A stretch of DNA of 64,000 nucleotides, from contig JAJQRF010000014.1 in NCBI GenBank assembly GCA_021228405.1, positions 1 through 64,000 of the forward strand, given 5' to 3'. Shown in pieces: positions 45,401 through 54,510 of this stretch. The translations under genes were made by a program, and so were the position numbers. Positions within the stretch are counted from its first letter, which is position 1. Every line of letters begins with the position of its first letter. The stretch is from Pyrinomonadaceae bacterium (lineage in GTDB: Bacteria; Acidobacteriota; Blastocatellia; Pyrinomonadales; Pyrinomonadaceae). Below the pieces are notes generated by a model. The model worked only from the letters and a program-made list of their open reading frames with translations, ran no database searches and was not told the DNA's origin.

Positions 45401-45476
45401 GTGATAACGGATAGTTGATAGTGATAAAATAGTTATCCGTTATCAACCATCCGTTATCAACTATCCACTATCAACT
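45389..45476. repeat. Heptamer-built palindrome (GATAACG/GATAGTT)
   Basis: AATAACGGATAAGTGATAAC and GGATAGTTGATAGTGATA pair with AGTTATCCGTTATCAACCAT and following CCGTTATCAACTATCCACT. It provides the stop codon of the upstream gene and ends 2 bp before the next start. Confidence 0.9.
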
Positions 45477-45477
45477 T

Positions 45478-45945
45478 ATGTCAGAGATTTCGATTCGACC
45501 CGCCACTAACGCCGATTGTGCCGACGTTCAAACGCTCGTTTTCGGCATTTTAGAGGAATACGGCTTAAAGCCCGACCTCGCGGGAACTGACAAAGACCTG
45601 ACCGACATCGAGGCGCATTACATCGAACGCGGCGGGCTTTTTGAACTGCTCGAAACCGCCGCCGGCACAATTGTCGGCACGGTCGGACTTTACCCGGTGA
45701 ACGAAACGACCGTCGAGCTTCGCAAAATGTATCTTTCGCCGAAGCTTCGCGGTAAAGGCATCGGCAAACAAACCCTCCAAAGAATGGTCGAAAGATCAAA
45801 AGAATTAGGCTTCAAAAAAATCTATCTCGAAACCGCGAGCATTCTTAAAGAAGCCGTCGGGCTCTACGAAAAATTCGGTTTTACGCCGACCTGCGAAAAA
45901 CACACTCCGCGCTGTGACCGCGCCTATTTTATGGACATCGCTTAG
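45478..45945 (+). CDS. GNAT-family N-acetyltransferase
   Basis: 155 residues. ISIRPATNADCADVQTLVF opens the GNAT fold. VELRKMYLSPKLRGKGIGKQTLQRMVE is motif A with the acetyl-CoA loop RGKGIG, followed by GFKKIYLETASILKEAVGLYEKFGF (motif B). Substrate unknown. The gap after it (45946-46140) shows no gene. Confidence 0.88.
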   Translation: MSEISIRPATNADCADVQTLVFGILEEYGLKPDLAGTDKDLTDIEAHYIERGGLFELLETAAGTIVGTVGLYPVNETTVELRKMYLSPKLRGKGIGKQTLQRMVERSKELGFKKIYLETASILKEAVGLYEKFGFTPTCEKHTPRCDRAYFMDIA

Positions 45946-46150
45946 AACCTAACAACAGTCCGCCCGCCTGCCTCTGCCCGTCTTGAAAAAATAAAAAATA
46001 ATGTTAAAATCATCTCCAATACCGACGATATATTAGGGGAATAGCAACCGCACTTTTAACGAATTGACGGATTTTCGTCATTTCCGCAAAAGTTTGCTGT
46101 TTGATATTCGACAAACGTATATCGCCGCGTATGTATAGTCTAGCCATATG

Positions 46151-46186
46151 AAAGACGGTGATTTTATCGATCACCGTCTTTTTTTT
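46151..46186 (+). terminator. Terminator-like hairpin ahead of gene 46216 (possible attenuator)
   Basis: AAAGACGGTGAT (46151-46162) pairs perfectly with ATCACCGTCTTT (46170-46181), followed by TTTTT. It lies between a TATAGTC promoter-like box and the ATG at 46216, and within a possible 21-codon leader frame starting MKDGDF at 46148. Confidence 0.6.
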
Positions 46187-46215
46187 ATCAAAAAAAATAA
46201 GGAGATCATTTAGTT

Positions 46216-46938
46216 ATGTCAGAAGTCGGACACGCCAAAAACGTGGCAAATTTTGAAACTTTGATAAATATCATCATCGCGCTCGGATTGCGCTATCAGC
46301 CGTCGAATCCGGCGATTTTCCTGACGGCTTTACAGGTTTTGCTGAACGATGCAAAGGCAAAAATAACGGCGGTGTCTGCCGCCGATGCCGAAGAAACGAA
46401 CGCCGCCAAAACGCGCAACGCCGCTTTTGAAGGTCACTTAAAGCTCGCCACACGCGTCATCAACGCCTACAACGCGAGCAGCAGCGACGAACTCGTGAGC
46501 AGTAATCTGGCAGGTTTTATGCGCCGGCTTCGCGGCGAACGCAAAGGCGAAAAACCCGTCGATGATCCCGCGACACCCGGAAACGAATCGTCAGCGGCGC
46601 ATTCGGTTTCACACCTCAGCTACGACAATCTCGCCGCCACCTGGCGCGAACTGATCGAACTGCTGAAAACGCAGGCGGGCTACAAACCGAACGAAGAAGA
46701 CCTGAAAATCGCAAACCTCGAAACCTACGTCGCCGACCTCGAAGCCAAACAAACCACCGCTAAAAACGCCACCATCGCCTCACAAAACGCCCGCACCGAC
46801 CGCAACGCGGTTCTTTACGACGAAGAAACGGGCATCATCCCGATCGTCAAAAAAATAAAGAAATACGTCAAATCGATCCCCGATTCCGAAGCCGTGATGA
46901 AACAGATCACCGCGCTGAAATTCAGAGAGGTGAAGTAG
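46216..46938 (+). CDS. Hypothetical helical protein
   Basis: 240 residues, Ala/Asn-rich, predicted almost wholly helical, no signal peptide and no recognised family. Central Ser/Pro linker DDPATPGNESSAAHS; Lys-rich end KKIKKYVKSIPDS. AAGGAGATC precedes the start. The upstream terminator-like hairpin suggests regulated read-through. Confidence 0.8.
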   Translation: MSEVGHAKNVANFETLINIIIALGLRYQPSNPAIFLTALQVLLNDAKAKITAVSAADAEETNAAKTRNAAFEGHLKLATRVINAYNASSSDELVSSNLAGFMRRLRGERKGEKPVDDPATPGNESSAAHSVSHLSYDNLAATWRELIELLKTQAGYKPNEEDLKIANLETYVADLEAKQTTAKNATIASQNARTDRNAVLYDEETGIIPIVKKIKKYVKSIPDSEAVMKQITALKFREVK

Positions 46939-46964
46939 TAAAACAAAAAAAAACGCGAAACGGC

Positions 46965-47030
46965 GTTCAGAGTCCCGCCTGAAGGCGGCTTTGCCCAAGC
47001 GAAAAGCCGCCTTCAGGCGGGACTCTGAAC
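46965..47030. repeat. Palindrome of the AGTCCCGCCT class
   Basis: Perfect 28-bp arms (46965-46992, 47003-47030) with a 10-nt loop. Core AGTCCCGCCTGAAGGCGG, as at 16704-16792 with the inner part inverted. Confidence 0.92.
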
Positions 47031-47118
47031 TATAAATTTATTTTGTTTGACTATTTAAGCCGTTCGTCTTGAAAATCAAGACTATCGAATATAGAGTAGC
47101 AATTGGCTGGCTAAACGT

Positions 47119-48450
47119 ATGAAAGAAACTATCACCATCAAGAATTTCGGCGGTCTGAAAGATGCCGTAATTCCGCTTAATTCGATCAATATCTTTATCG
47201 GCAAACAAGCCTCAGGCAAAAGCGTCACCGCCAAATTGATTTATTTTTTTAGAAAAATCTTTGAAGATATTTTCGATGGACTAATTGACAACAAAAACTT
47301 AAAAGAAATAAATGAAATAATCGAAAAAAGATTTAAGAATTATTTTCCGGTAGATACTTGGACAAAAGCAAACTTCAAAATTGAGTATAAATTAGGGGAT
47401 AGAAATAAGTTTTTAGTTGATGATAGGTTAGTTTATGACAATTCCAATAAGTCAATTATTGTAGAAGGAAATAAAAACGGCAGACTAACAATAAATTATA
47501 AAGAGATTATTAGAGGGTTGGAGTTTTTTCAGAGAACTTTTATAGAGGCTTTTAAAAAAGAGAGGTTCCATGAATTTATGCAACCACAACCCTCAGACGA
47601 TGAAAACATAAAAATATTAGGGTTGATAGCCTCTTCTAATCCTAATTTAATGGCTAAGCTGACCTTTCAAATAATTGCTGGTAGTGGAATTCAATCTTTT
47701 TGTCCCCAGATGTTTATTCCGGCAGGTAGAGCGTATTTTGCTAATATACAAAGTTCCGTGTTTTCGATTCTTGCAAGGGGTGAATCTATTGATCCTTTTG
47801 TTATTGAATTTGGCACGTTTTATGAAATTTATCGAAAAGTTGCTCTAGAGGCAGATGATAAAAATGGGGAGTTGATTACAAAGTTTATAGAAACAATTCT
47901 TGGCGCAGAGTATTATGTTGATAAATCGGGAGAATATTTAGTTCATAAGGATAAAAGAAAAGTTCCATTATTGTATTGCTCTTCAGGGCAGCAAGAGGTT
48001 TTGCCTTTGGTTTTATTAATGAAATATTTAAGGGCAGTATTGGAAAACAATGCAGCTTTTTCTATTTATATAGAAGAACCCGAAGCTCATCTTTTTCCGT
48101 CTTCTCAAAAAACTGTTGTCGAAATGATTTCGCACATTCACAATCTTTCAAAAGATAAATCTCAATTATTTATCACAACGCATTCGCCGTATATTTTGAC
48201 GGCTTTTAATAATCTGCTTCAAGCGGGGTATTTGTTGGAGCAGGGAGCGGATAAGGAAAAACTTTTTAAGATCGTGCCTGAATTCGAGGTTTTGAAATGC
48301 GGTGAATTGAATGCTTATGCGTTTCAGGACGGCGGGGTTGTCAGCTTGATCGATGAAGAAACGGGCTTGATCTCGGCGGATATGCTCGATCAGGTTTCCG
48401 AAGAAATCGCCATCCAGTTTGACGAATTGTTGGAACTCGAAAACGCTTGA
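47119..48450 (+). CDS. AAA (RecF/SMC-like) ATPase, candidate defence gene
   Basis: 443 residues. Walker A GKQASGKS is at 28-35, after the ITIKNFGGLKDAVIPLNSINIFIG opening typical of AAA_15/AAA_21 proteins. A signature-like YCSSGQQEVLPLVLLM precedes Walker B IYIEEPEAHLFP (about 316-327), followed by FITTHSPYILTAFNNLL. The long middle has AT-rich composition unlike both ends of the gene, which look like host sequence. The next gene begins 10 nt later and encodes a small PD-(D/E)XK-like protein. ATPase plus nuclease pairs are common antiphage layouts; the function here is inferred. Confidence 0.85.
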   Translation: MKETITIKNFGGLKDAVIPLNSINIFIGKQASGKSVTAKLIYFFRKIFEDIFDGLIDNKNLKEINEIIEKRFKNYFPVDTWTKANFKIEYKLGDRNKFLVDDRLVYDNSNKSIIVEGNKNGRLTINYKEIIRGLEFFQRTFIEAFKKERFHEFMQPQPSDDENIKILGLIASSNPNLMAKLTFQIIAGSGIQSFCPQMFIPAGRAYFANIQSSVFSILARGESIDPFVIEFGTFYEIYRKVALEADDKNGELITKFIETILGAEYYVDKSGEYLVHKDKRKVPLLYCSSGQQEVLPLVLLMKYLRAVLENNAAFSIYIEEPEAHLFPSSQKTVVEMISHIHNLSKDKSQLFITTHSPYILTAFNNLLQAGYLLEQGADKEKLFKIVPEFEVLKCGELNAYAFQDGGVVSLIDEETGLISADMLDQVSEEIAIQFDELLELENA

Positions 48451-48460
48451 CTCTCAAAAT

Positions 48461-48868
48461 ATGGAAGAATGCACCGAAGAAACGAATAATCCGATAATCG
48501 TGCTTGAAGAAAAAGGTAAGAAAATGACCTTTATTAATGAACACCGTCAAACCGTCAGAAAAATTAAGGTTGACGGTTGCGCGATCAAGAAAGGAATCAG
48601 ATGCGATTGGCTTGTCATCAATGAAGCGGATTGCGAGCATTTCGTCGAACTCAAGGGAAGCGATTTGCGTCACGCTTGCGAACAGTTAAGGGAATCGATC
48701 ATACAATTGAGCAAAAACGCTTATAAATCGGTAAAATTCGCATTCGCAATCGCCGGTAAAGTATCTCCTAAATTGAGAACGAGTATTCAAGTCGAGCAAG
48801 CTAAATTTAAGAAACGTTATAACTGCAAGTTGGAAGTGAAAAACACTCCGTTTACATCAAATCTGTAG
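48461..48868 (+). CDS. Small PD-(D/E)XK nuclease-like partner
   Basis: 135 residues. GIRCDWLVINEADCEHFVELKG gives Asp49 and Glu63-x-Lys65, the spacing of a PD-(D/E)XK active site, after an N-terminal beta region. SDLRHACEQLRESIIQL would be the following helix. No named family was recognised. Ten nt after the ATPase stop, so certainly co-transcribed. The start MEECTEE is used because an earlier frame overlaps the ATPase. Confidence 0.7.
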   Translation: MEECTEETNNPIIVLEEKGKKMTFINEHRQTVRKIKVDGCAIKKGIRCDWLVINEADCEHFVELKGSDLRHACEQLRESIIQLSKNAYKSVKFAFAIAGKVSPKLRTSIQVEQAKFKKRYNCKLEVKNTPFTSNL

Positions 48869-48900
48869 CGGCAAAAGATAAATTATAATAAGTAAATCTT

Positions 48901-49194
48901 TAATTCAGACCTACCGACTCTGAATTACGACCTGCAATCTTTGAATTCAGACCTGCCAAGTTTGAACTGACACCTGCAAACTTTGAATTTGCATCTGCAT
49001 AGTCTGAATTAACGCCTGTCGGCTCTGAATTGCGACCTGCAATCTTTGAATGGCAACCTGCAAGTTTTGAACTGACACCTGCACAGTCTGAATTGCGACC
49101 TGTACACTTTGAATTGCGACCTGCCATTCTTGAATTGCGACCTGCCGATTCTGAACTGACACCTGCCAGCCTTGAATTGATGACTGCGATGTTA
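48901..49194. repeat. 21-bp tandem array C (14 units)
   Basis: Fourteen consecutive units, each exactly 21 bp, with core GAATTGCGACCTGC and alternates GAACTGACACCTGC. No indel occurs over 294 bp. The GAACTGACACC subtype recurs at 48964, 49069 and 49153. Seven-residue protein repeats in both strands (FELRPAI; QVAIQSL) follow from the period and have no start signals. It fills the gap between the nuclease-like gene and the alcohol dehydrogenase gene. Confidence 0.93.
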
Positions 49195-49256
49195 AATTTT
49201 GTTGTGGCAGTGCAAATGTCGGCGCGGTTCGATTATAATTTAACTACTGCCCCATT

Positions 49257-50216
49257 ATGAAAGCTTTAAGATTTATCGGAAACGAATTGAAATTGGAAGA
49301 AGTTGCCGTGCCTGCGGTTGCGGGCGAGGCATTGGTGCGTGTAATTCGGTCGGGAATTTGCAATACCGACGTGGAGATCGTGCGCGGTTATAACGGATTT
49401 TCGGGGACGATCGGACACGAATTCGTCGGTGTGGTCGAAGAATGCGCGGACGCGCCGGAACTCGTCGGGAAGCGGGTCGTCGGCGAGATCAACGCGGGTT
49501 GCGGCGTGTGCGAGCAATGTGTGAAAGTCGATTCGCGGCATTGTCCGCACCGCACGGTGCTCGGCATCGACCGGCGCGACGGTGCACACGCCGAATATTT
49601 GACGCTTCCTGCGCGCAATCTGTTCGTCGTGCCCGATAATGTTTCCGACGATCAGGCGATTTTCACCGAACCGCTCGCGGCGGCTTACGGAATCCTCGAA
49701 CAAGTGACGCTTGACGACAAGATGCGCGTTGCCGTGATCGGCGACGGCAAGCTCGGTCTGCTGTGCGCGATGAGCCTTGCGCCGCAAAACAAAAACATTT
49801 CCATTATCGGCAAGCACAAGGAGAAAATAGCCGTCGCCGAAGCGCATCACGTCAAAGGAATCCTGTTGGAAGACGTGGACGAAGCGATGCACCGCACGTT
49901 CGATGTCGTGATCGAATCGAGCGGGAGCGACGCGGGCTTTGAAACGGCTCTGGATTTATTGAAACCGCGCGGAAAAATGGTGCTCAAATCGACCTTCAAT
50001 GGTCGCGCCTGTATCGAAATGTGGCGCATCGTCGTGGACGAGATAACCGTCGTCGGTTCACGCTGCGGACGTTTCGCACCCGCCCTCGAACTGCTCGCGC
50101 AGGGAAACATCCGGGTCGAATCGATGATCTCCGCCGAATACCCGCTCGAAAAAGGTGTCGAAGCGATGCGGAAAGCGACCGAAAAAGGCGTGCTGAAGGT
50201 GGTTTTGAAGATGTGA
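49257..50216 (+). CDS. Zinc-dependent alcohol/polyol dehydrogenase (MDR)
   Basis: 319 residues. The catalytic zinc region is CNTDVEIVRGYNGFSGTIGHEFVGVV with Cys and His-Glu. The structural-zinc loop is GCGVCEQCVKVDSRHCPHR, and the NAD fold VAVIGDGKLGLLCAMSL. It belongs to the threonine/sorbitol-dehydrogenase branch; the substrate is not determinable. Somewhat short for the family but complete. Confidence 0.87.
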   Translation: MKALRFIGNELKLEEVAVPAVAGEALVRVIRSGICNTDVEIVRGYNGFSGTIGHEFVGVVEECADAPELVGKRVVGEINAGCGVCEQCVKVDSRHCPHRTVLGIDRRDGAHAEYLTLPARNLFVVPDNVSDDQAIFTEPLAAAYGILEQVTLDDKMRVAVIGDGKLGLLCAMSLAPQNKNISIIGKHKEKIAVAEAHHVKGILLEDVDEAMHRTFDVVIESSGSDAGFETALDLLKPRGKMVLKSTFNGRACIEMWRIVVDEITVVGSRCGRFAPALELLAQGNIRVESMISAEYPLEKGVEAMRKATEKGVLKVVLKM

Positions 50217-50225
50217 GGTAAGAGT

Positions 50226-50302
50226 GGAAAGTAGCGAGTAGTGAGTAGAAAGTAGAAAGCCGAAAGAAATATCTACTCGCTACTCGCTACTTTCTACTCG
50301 CT
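50226..50302. repeat. Heptamer-built palindrome (GAGTAGT)
   Basis: GGAAAGTAGCGAGTAGTGAG and following TAGAAAGTAGAAAG pair with TCTACTCGCTACTCGCTACT and TTCTACTCGCT. It follows the dehydrogenase stop by 10 bp. Confidence 0.88.
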
Positions 50303-50394
50303 GATAATTTTCCTCGTCTTTCCGCCCGCTCTTTTGATATACTCACAGATACGCAGAAAATTGCGGGAAATCGAAATAAACGGGAGAAGTTTTA

Positions 50395-51915
50395 ATGTTT
50401 GAGTATCGGAAAAAATGTGCGGCTTTGGCTTTCACGGCTTTTGCGTTTTTAGCTTTGGGAACGGATTCGTCGGCGCAGGTGACGGGAAGCGTCGAAGCGT
50501 TGAAAAATACGACCACATCTCCCGAAAGATTGTCGGCTTCGTTTGCGGAAGTGACGAAGATCGTCGAACCCGCCGTCGTGAGCATCGACACAAAAGGCAA
50601 AGTGCCCGAAGTCACGGCGAAAAGCACCGACCCGAAGGAAGACCCCGATGAGATGCTCGAAATGTTTCGCCGCCAGCTTCAGCGTCCGTCGCGTTCGGTC
50701 GGAAGCGGTTTTATCGTCGATAAAACGGGCTATATTTTAACCAACGCGCACGTCGTCGATGACGCTTCGCGCATCACCGTCAAGCTCGATTCGGGCGAAG
50801 AATATATTGCAAAAATTATCGGCACGGACACGGAAACCGACCTTGCCGTTTTGAAGATCGACGCGGGAAAGGCTCTGCCGTTCGTCAAACTCGGAAACTC
50901 CGATAATGCGCTGGTCGGCGATTGGGTGATCGCGATCGGTTCGCCGTTCGGACTGGCGCGTACCGTCACGGCGGGAATCGTTTCGCAAACCAAACGCGAA
51001 ACGCCATACGGTTCGGCGTTTCAGAAATTCATTCAAACGGACGCGGCGATCAATCGCGGAAATTCGGGCGGTCCGCTCGTCAATATGGACGGCGAAGTGA
51101 TCGGCATCAATTCGCAGATCGCGACTTCGACGGGCGATTATAACGGCATCGGTTTTGCTCTGCCGTCGAACGAAGCATCGAATGTTTACAAACAGATCGT
51201 TCAAAACGGAAAGGTTCGGCGCGGCTATCTCGGTGTCGTGCTCGATTCGGTCAAAGCCGAATATGCGAAAGTTTACGGTTTGCCCGAAGCGAAAGGCGCG
51301 ATCGTCACCGACGTGCGCGACAAGCAGAGCGCGGCGGCTCTCGCAGGTTTACAAGCCGGCGATGTCGTGATCGAATTCAACGGGCAAAAGATCGAAAATG
51401 CACAGGATTTGATCGGAAAAGTTGCGGCGACTTTGCCGGATCAAACGGTTAATTTATCGTTCCTACGCGAAACAGGCGAAAAGATGGAGCGCAAAACTAC
51501 GACCATCAAGCTTGCGGAACGACCTTCAAACGATAAAGCTCCTGAAGAAAGCGAACGCAAGGTTCTACCCGTCAATGGTGTCAGGGAAGAATTAAAACCG
51601 TTCGGTCTGACGCTCGCGGAACTGACCCCGACATTGGCGGCGACCTACAGTCTGCAGGGTCAGAAAGGTCTGGTCGTGAAGGAAATAAATCCGGCAAGTT
51701 TTATCGCCGACGTGAAATCTTCGACCGGCGACGACGCACTTTATAAAGGCGATCTGATCCAGCGCATCAATCGCATTGCGGTGACGGATTTGAATGCTTT
51801 TAACGAGGTTGCAAGAAATCTGAAAAAAGGCGATGCCGTCGTGCTTCACGTTTTGAGCAACACGCGTATGACGCGCACACCGCAACTGAAAGTCGTCCAG
51901 TTTACGGTTCAGTAA
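50395..51915 (+). CDS. Periplasmic HtrA/DegP serine protease with two PDZ domains
   Basis: 506 residues. A signal peptide ends near SSAQVTG (about residue 29). The trypsin-like domain carries the triad His in LTNAHVVDDAS, Asp in TDTETDLAVLKID and Ser in NRGNSGGPL. Two PDZ domains follow (about 270-360, starting RGYLGVVLDSV, and 405-500, with LVVKEINPAS). It degrades or refolds misfolded envelope proteins. Terminator at 51933. Confidence 0.94.
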   Translation: MFEYRKKCAALAFTAFAFLALGTDSSAQVTGSVEALKNTTTSPERLSASFAEVTKIVEPAVVSIDTKGKVPEVTAKSTDPKEDPDEMLEMFRRQLQRPSRSVGSGFIVDKTGYILTNAHVVDDASRITVKLDSGEEYIAKIIGTDTETDLAVLKIDAGKALPFVKLGNSDNALVGDWVIAIGSPFGLARTVTAGIVSQTKRETPYGSAFQKFIQTDAAINRGNSGGPLVNMDGEVIGINSQIATSTGDYNGIGFALPSNEASNVYKQIVQNGKVRRGYLGVVLDSVKAEYAKVYGLPEAKGAIVTDVRDKQSAAALAGLQAGDVVIEFNGQKIENAQDLIGKVAATLPDQTVNLSFLRETGEKMERKTTTIKLAERPSNDKAPEESERKVLPVNGVREELKPFGLTLAELTPTLAATYSLQGQKGLVVKEINPASFIADVKSSTGDDALYKGDLIQRINRIAVTDLNAFNEVARNLKKGDAVVLHVLSNTRMTRTPQLKVVQFTVQ

Positions 51916-51932
51916 AAATACTTAAAATTGAA

Positions 51933-51971
51933 AAAAAAGGAAGCGATTTCAAGCAAATCGCTTCCTTTTTT
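51933..51971 (+). terminator. Terminator of htrA-like gene
   Basis: AAAAAAGGAAGCGATTT (51933-51949) pairs with AAATCGCTTCCTTTTTT (51955-51971) around five bases. Confidence 0.92.
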
Positions 51972-52107
51972 CCTTTGACCTCAGAGATGTCCGAATTTAT
52001 AAGAACATAAGTTTCGATTTACACGGATTGAGCGGTAATGAAACTCGCGTTAAAATTTAGTTTTACGTTCTATCGGAAATTTTATAAGGCAAATTATTAA
52101 TAAAAAT

Positions 52108-53673
52108 ATGGCAAAAGCAAAAGAAGCAAAAGATAAATCAAAGAAAGCGGATAAAAAATCGAGCAAAAATACGACTACCGAAACGGCAACTTATTACAAT
52201 TATATCGGCGGCGAGTGGGTAAAATCTTCGTCGGGCGAATGGTTTGAAAACGTAAATCCGGCGGATACGACCGACATCATCGGACGTTTTCCGAAATCGA
52301 ATGCGGACGACGTGAAAGCGGCGGTGGCGGCGGCAAAAGCGGCGGCGACGCGTTGGCGCAGAACGCCCGCCCCGAAACGCGCCGAGATTCTTTTCCGTCT
52401 GGCGCAGATTTTAGAGCGCAACAAGGAAAATTTTACCCGCGATATGACGCGCGAAATGGGCAAGGTTTTGAAGGAAGCCGGCGGCGACGTGCAGGAAGCG
52501 ATCGACTGCACATACTACACGGCGGGCGAAGGCAGAAGATTGCACGGTTTTACGACCCCGGCGGAAATGCCGAACAAATTTGCGATGTGCGTCCGTCAGC
52601 CGGTTGGCATTTGCGGACTCATTACGCCTTTTAACTTTCCGATGGCGATCCCTTCGTGGAAGTTGATTCCCGCGCTCGTTTGCGGAAATACGGTCGTTAT
52701 CAAATCGGGCGAAGACGTGCCGCTTTCGACGATCAATCTCGTTAAAGCGTGTGAAGAAGCGGGAATTCCGAAAGGAGTTATCAACGTCGTCAACGGGTTT
52801 GCCGAACCGGGCGAAGCGTTGGTCGATCACGAAGATGTGCGTTTAATTTCGTTCACTGGTTCGACCGACACAGGACGCATCATCGCCGAAGCCTGTGCGC
52901 GAAACAACAAGATCGTGAGCCTCGAAATGGGCGGCAAAAACGCGATCATCGTGATGGATGATGCCGATATTGACAACGCCGTCGAAGGTTCGCTCTGGGG
53001 TGCGTTCGGAACTTCGGGACAACGTTGCACCGCTTCGAGCCGCTTGGTCGTTCACAAGAAGGTTTATAAAAAGTTTTGTGAAAAGCTGGTCGAAAAAGCG
53101 AAGAAATTAAAGGTCGGAAACGGACTCGATCCGAAAACCGAAGTCGGTCCCGTCATCAATCAACAGGCGATGGACAAGATTTTGAATTACATCGAAATTG
53201 GCAAGACGGAAGATAAAGCAACGCTTGCCTGCGGCGGAAATCGGCTGACGAAAGGCGAATATAAAAACGGATATTTTATCGAACCGACCGTTTTCACCAA
53301 CGTCAAGCGTAATCACCGCATTGCACAGGAAGAAATTTTCGGACCTGTCACGGTCGTCATTCCGTTTGAAACTCTCGACGAAGCGATCGACATCGTCAAC
53401 GACGTAAAATACGGCTTGTCATCGGCGATCTACACGCAGGACGTGAACCAGTCGTTCTACGCGATGCAGGAACTTTACACCGGAATTTGTTATGTAAATT
53501 CGGCAACCATCGGTGCGGAAGTTCACCTGCCGTTCGGCGGCACGAAGGGAACCGGAAACGGACACCGCGAAGCCGGAACGCAGGTTCTCGACATTTTCAG
53601 TGAATGGAAGGCTCTTTACATCGACTATTCGGGCAAACTGCAAAAGGCGCAGATCGATGAAGTCGAAATATAA
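52108..53673 (+). CDS. Aldehyde dehydrogenase family protein
   Basis: 521 residues, NAD(P)-dependent. [31 protein letters not shown] binds the cofactor, [10 protein letters not shown] is the glycine motif, [10 protein letters not shown] contains the general-base Glu, and [14 protein letters not shown] the catalytic Cys. An unusual Lys-rich N-terminal extension of about 30 residues ([14 protein letters not shown]) precedes the fold. It resembles ALDH7/aminoadipate-semialdehyde types, but the substrate is open. Confidence 0.9.
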   Translation: MAKAKEAKDKSKKADKKSSKNTTTETATYYNYIGGEWVKSSSGEWFENVNPADTTDIIGRFPKSNADDVKAAVAAAKAAATRWRRTPAPKRAEILFRLAQILERNKENFTRDMTREMGKVLKEAGGDVQEAIDCTYYTAGEGRRLHGFTTPAEMPNKFAMCVRQPVGICGLITPFNFPMAIPSWKLIPALVCGNTVVIKSGEDVPLSTINLVKACEEAGIPKGVINVVNGFAEPGEALVDHEDVRLISFTGSTDTGRIIAEACARNNKIVSLEMGGKNAIIVMDDADIDNAVEGSLWGAFGTSGQRCTASSRLVVHKKVYKKFCEKLVEKAKKLKVGNGLDPKTEVGPVINQQAMDKILNYIEIGKTEDKATLACGGNRLTKGEYKNGYFIEPTVFTNVKRNHRIAQEEIFGPVTVVIPFETLDEAIDIVNDVKYGLSSAIYTQDVNQSFYAMQELYTGICYVNSATIGAEVHLPFGGTKGTGNGHREAGTQVLDIFSEWKALYIDYSGKLQKAQIDEVEI

Positions 53674-53716
53674 AAAGTGAAGAATTGTTTCGGTAAAACG
53701 AAATGTTTTTCGGTTT

Positions 53717-53761
53717 CCAATGCCCGCGAATTTTTCCTGAATTTCGCGGGCATTGGTTTTT
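53717..53761 (+). terminator. Terminator of the ALDH gene
   Basis: CCAATGCCCGCGAA (53717-53730) pairs with TTCGCGGGCATTGG (53743-53756), then TTTTT. Confidence 0.88.
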
Positions 53762-53829
53762 GAAATGCAAATAGCGGTTAAATTCGGGTAAGATAGAAAA
53801 AAGATTCAGCGTGATTTTACAGGGGAAAA

Positions 53830-54363
53830 ATGAAAAAATGTCCGAAATGCCAGGTTGCTTACTATGATGACACGCTTGTTTTCTGTCTTGAGGACGGGAC
53901 GGAATTGCGAACCGTGAGCGGACAGTCGGCGGTTGCAACGGAGCAATTTTCGGTCGATGAAAAGAGCATCGAAACGATGTTTATCGGCGAGGCTTCCGAA
54001 TTGCCGAAAACAATCGCGGCAAACGACGGAAACACGCTCAAGCAAAACATACCGAATCCGACACAGATTTCTTCGTTAAAAGAAAAAGCAGTTGAAAAAG
54101 GCTATCGCACGCTCGAACTCGGCACGCTCATTTTTGCTCTGGCGCATAATTGGTGGCAGTGGCTTTACGTTGACCGTCAAAATTACGGTTCGGTTTCCGC
54201 CTTTTTGTTTTCGGCGGATTTCGTAATCTGGTTTTTACTGCTTGCAACGGGCGCGACCGCCGGACTTTTGACTTTGAAATTTTCGCGCAACAAGACATTT
54301 GCCTACTTCGGCTTGGTTATCTTAGCCATCAACTTCCTTTTACTGATCGTGCCGCGAAAATAG
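53830..54363 (+). CDS. Zinc-ribbon membrane protein (third family member)
   Basis: 177 residues. The N-terminal zinc ribbon KKCPKCQVAYYDDTLVFCLEDGTEL is like those at 43261 and 44555. A linker follows, then two to three hydrophobic segments (about 100-175: TLELGTLIFALAHNWWQWLY, FLFSADFVIWFLLLATGATAGLL, YFGLVILAINFLLLIV). It has no NTF2-like domain. Function unknown. A GGGG-AAAA box precedes the ATG. Confidence 0.82.
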   Translation: MKKCPKCQVAYYDDTLVFCLEDGTELRTVSGQSAVATEQFSVDEKSIETMFIGEASELPKTIAANDGNTLKQNIPNPTQISSLKEKAVEKGYRTLELGTLIFALAHNWWQWLYVDRQNYGSVSAFLFSADFVIWFLLLATGATAGLLTLKFSRNKTFAYFGLVILAINFLLLIVPRK

Positions 54364-54510
54364 ATTTCGCTCAGATACAAGAAATGCTGATTACAAAGAA
54401 AACAGCTAAAAAAATGGCTGATGCCTTTTCTAATTTGAAAAAAACTGCGTAAAATCGGAAGATATAGTTTTTGATTATCACAGTATAATTTTTTGGAGAA
54501 TTTAATAAAA

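Noticed and set aside
48947-49260. Heptad-repeat frames (QVAIQSL, FELRPAI) in array C
   Set aside because: Both strands are open because the period is divisible by three. The equivalent array B, with 20/21 spacing, has no frame, so coding is not the shared property.
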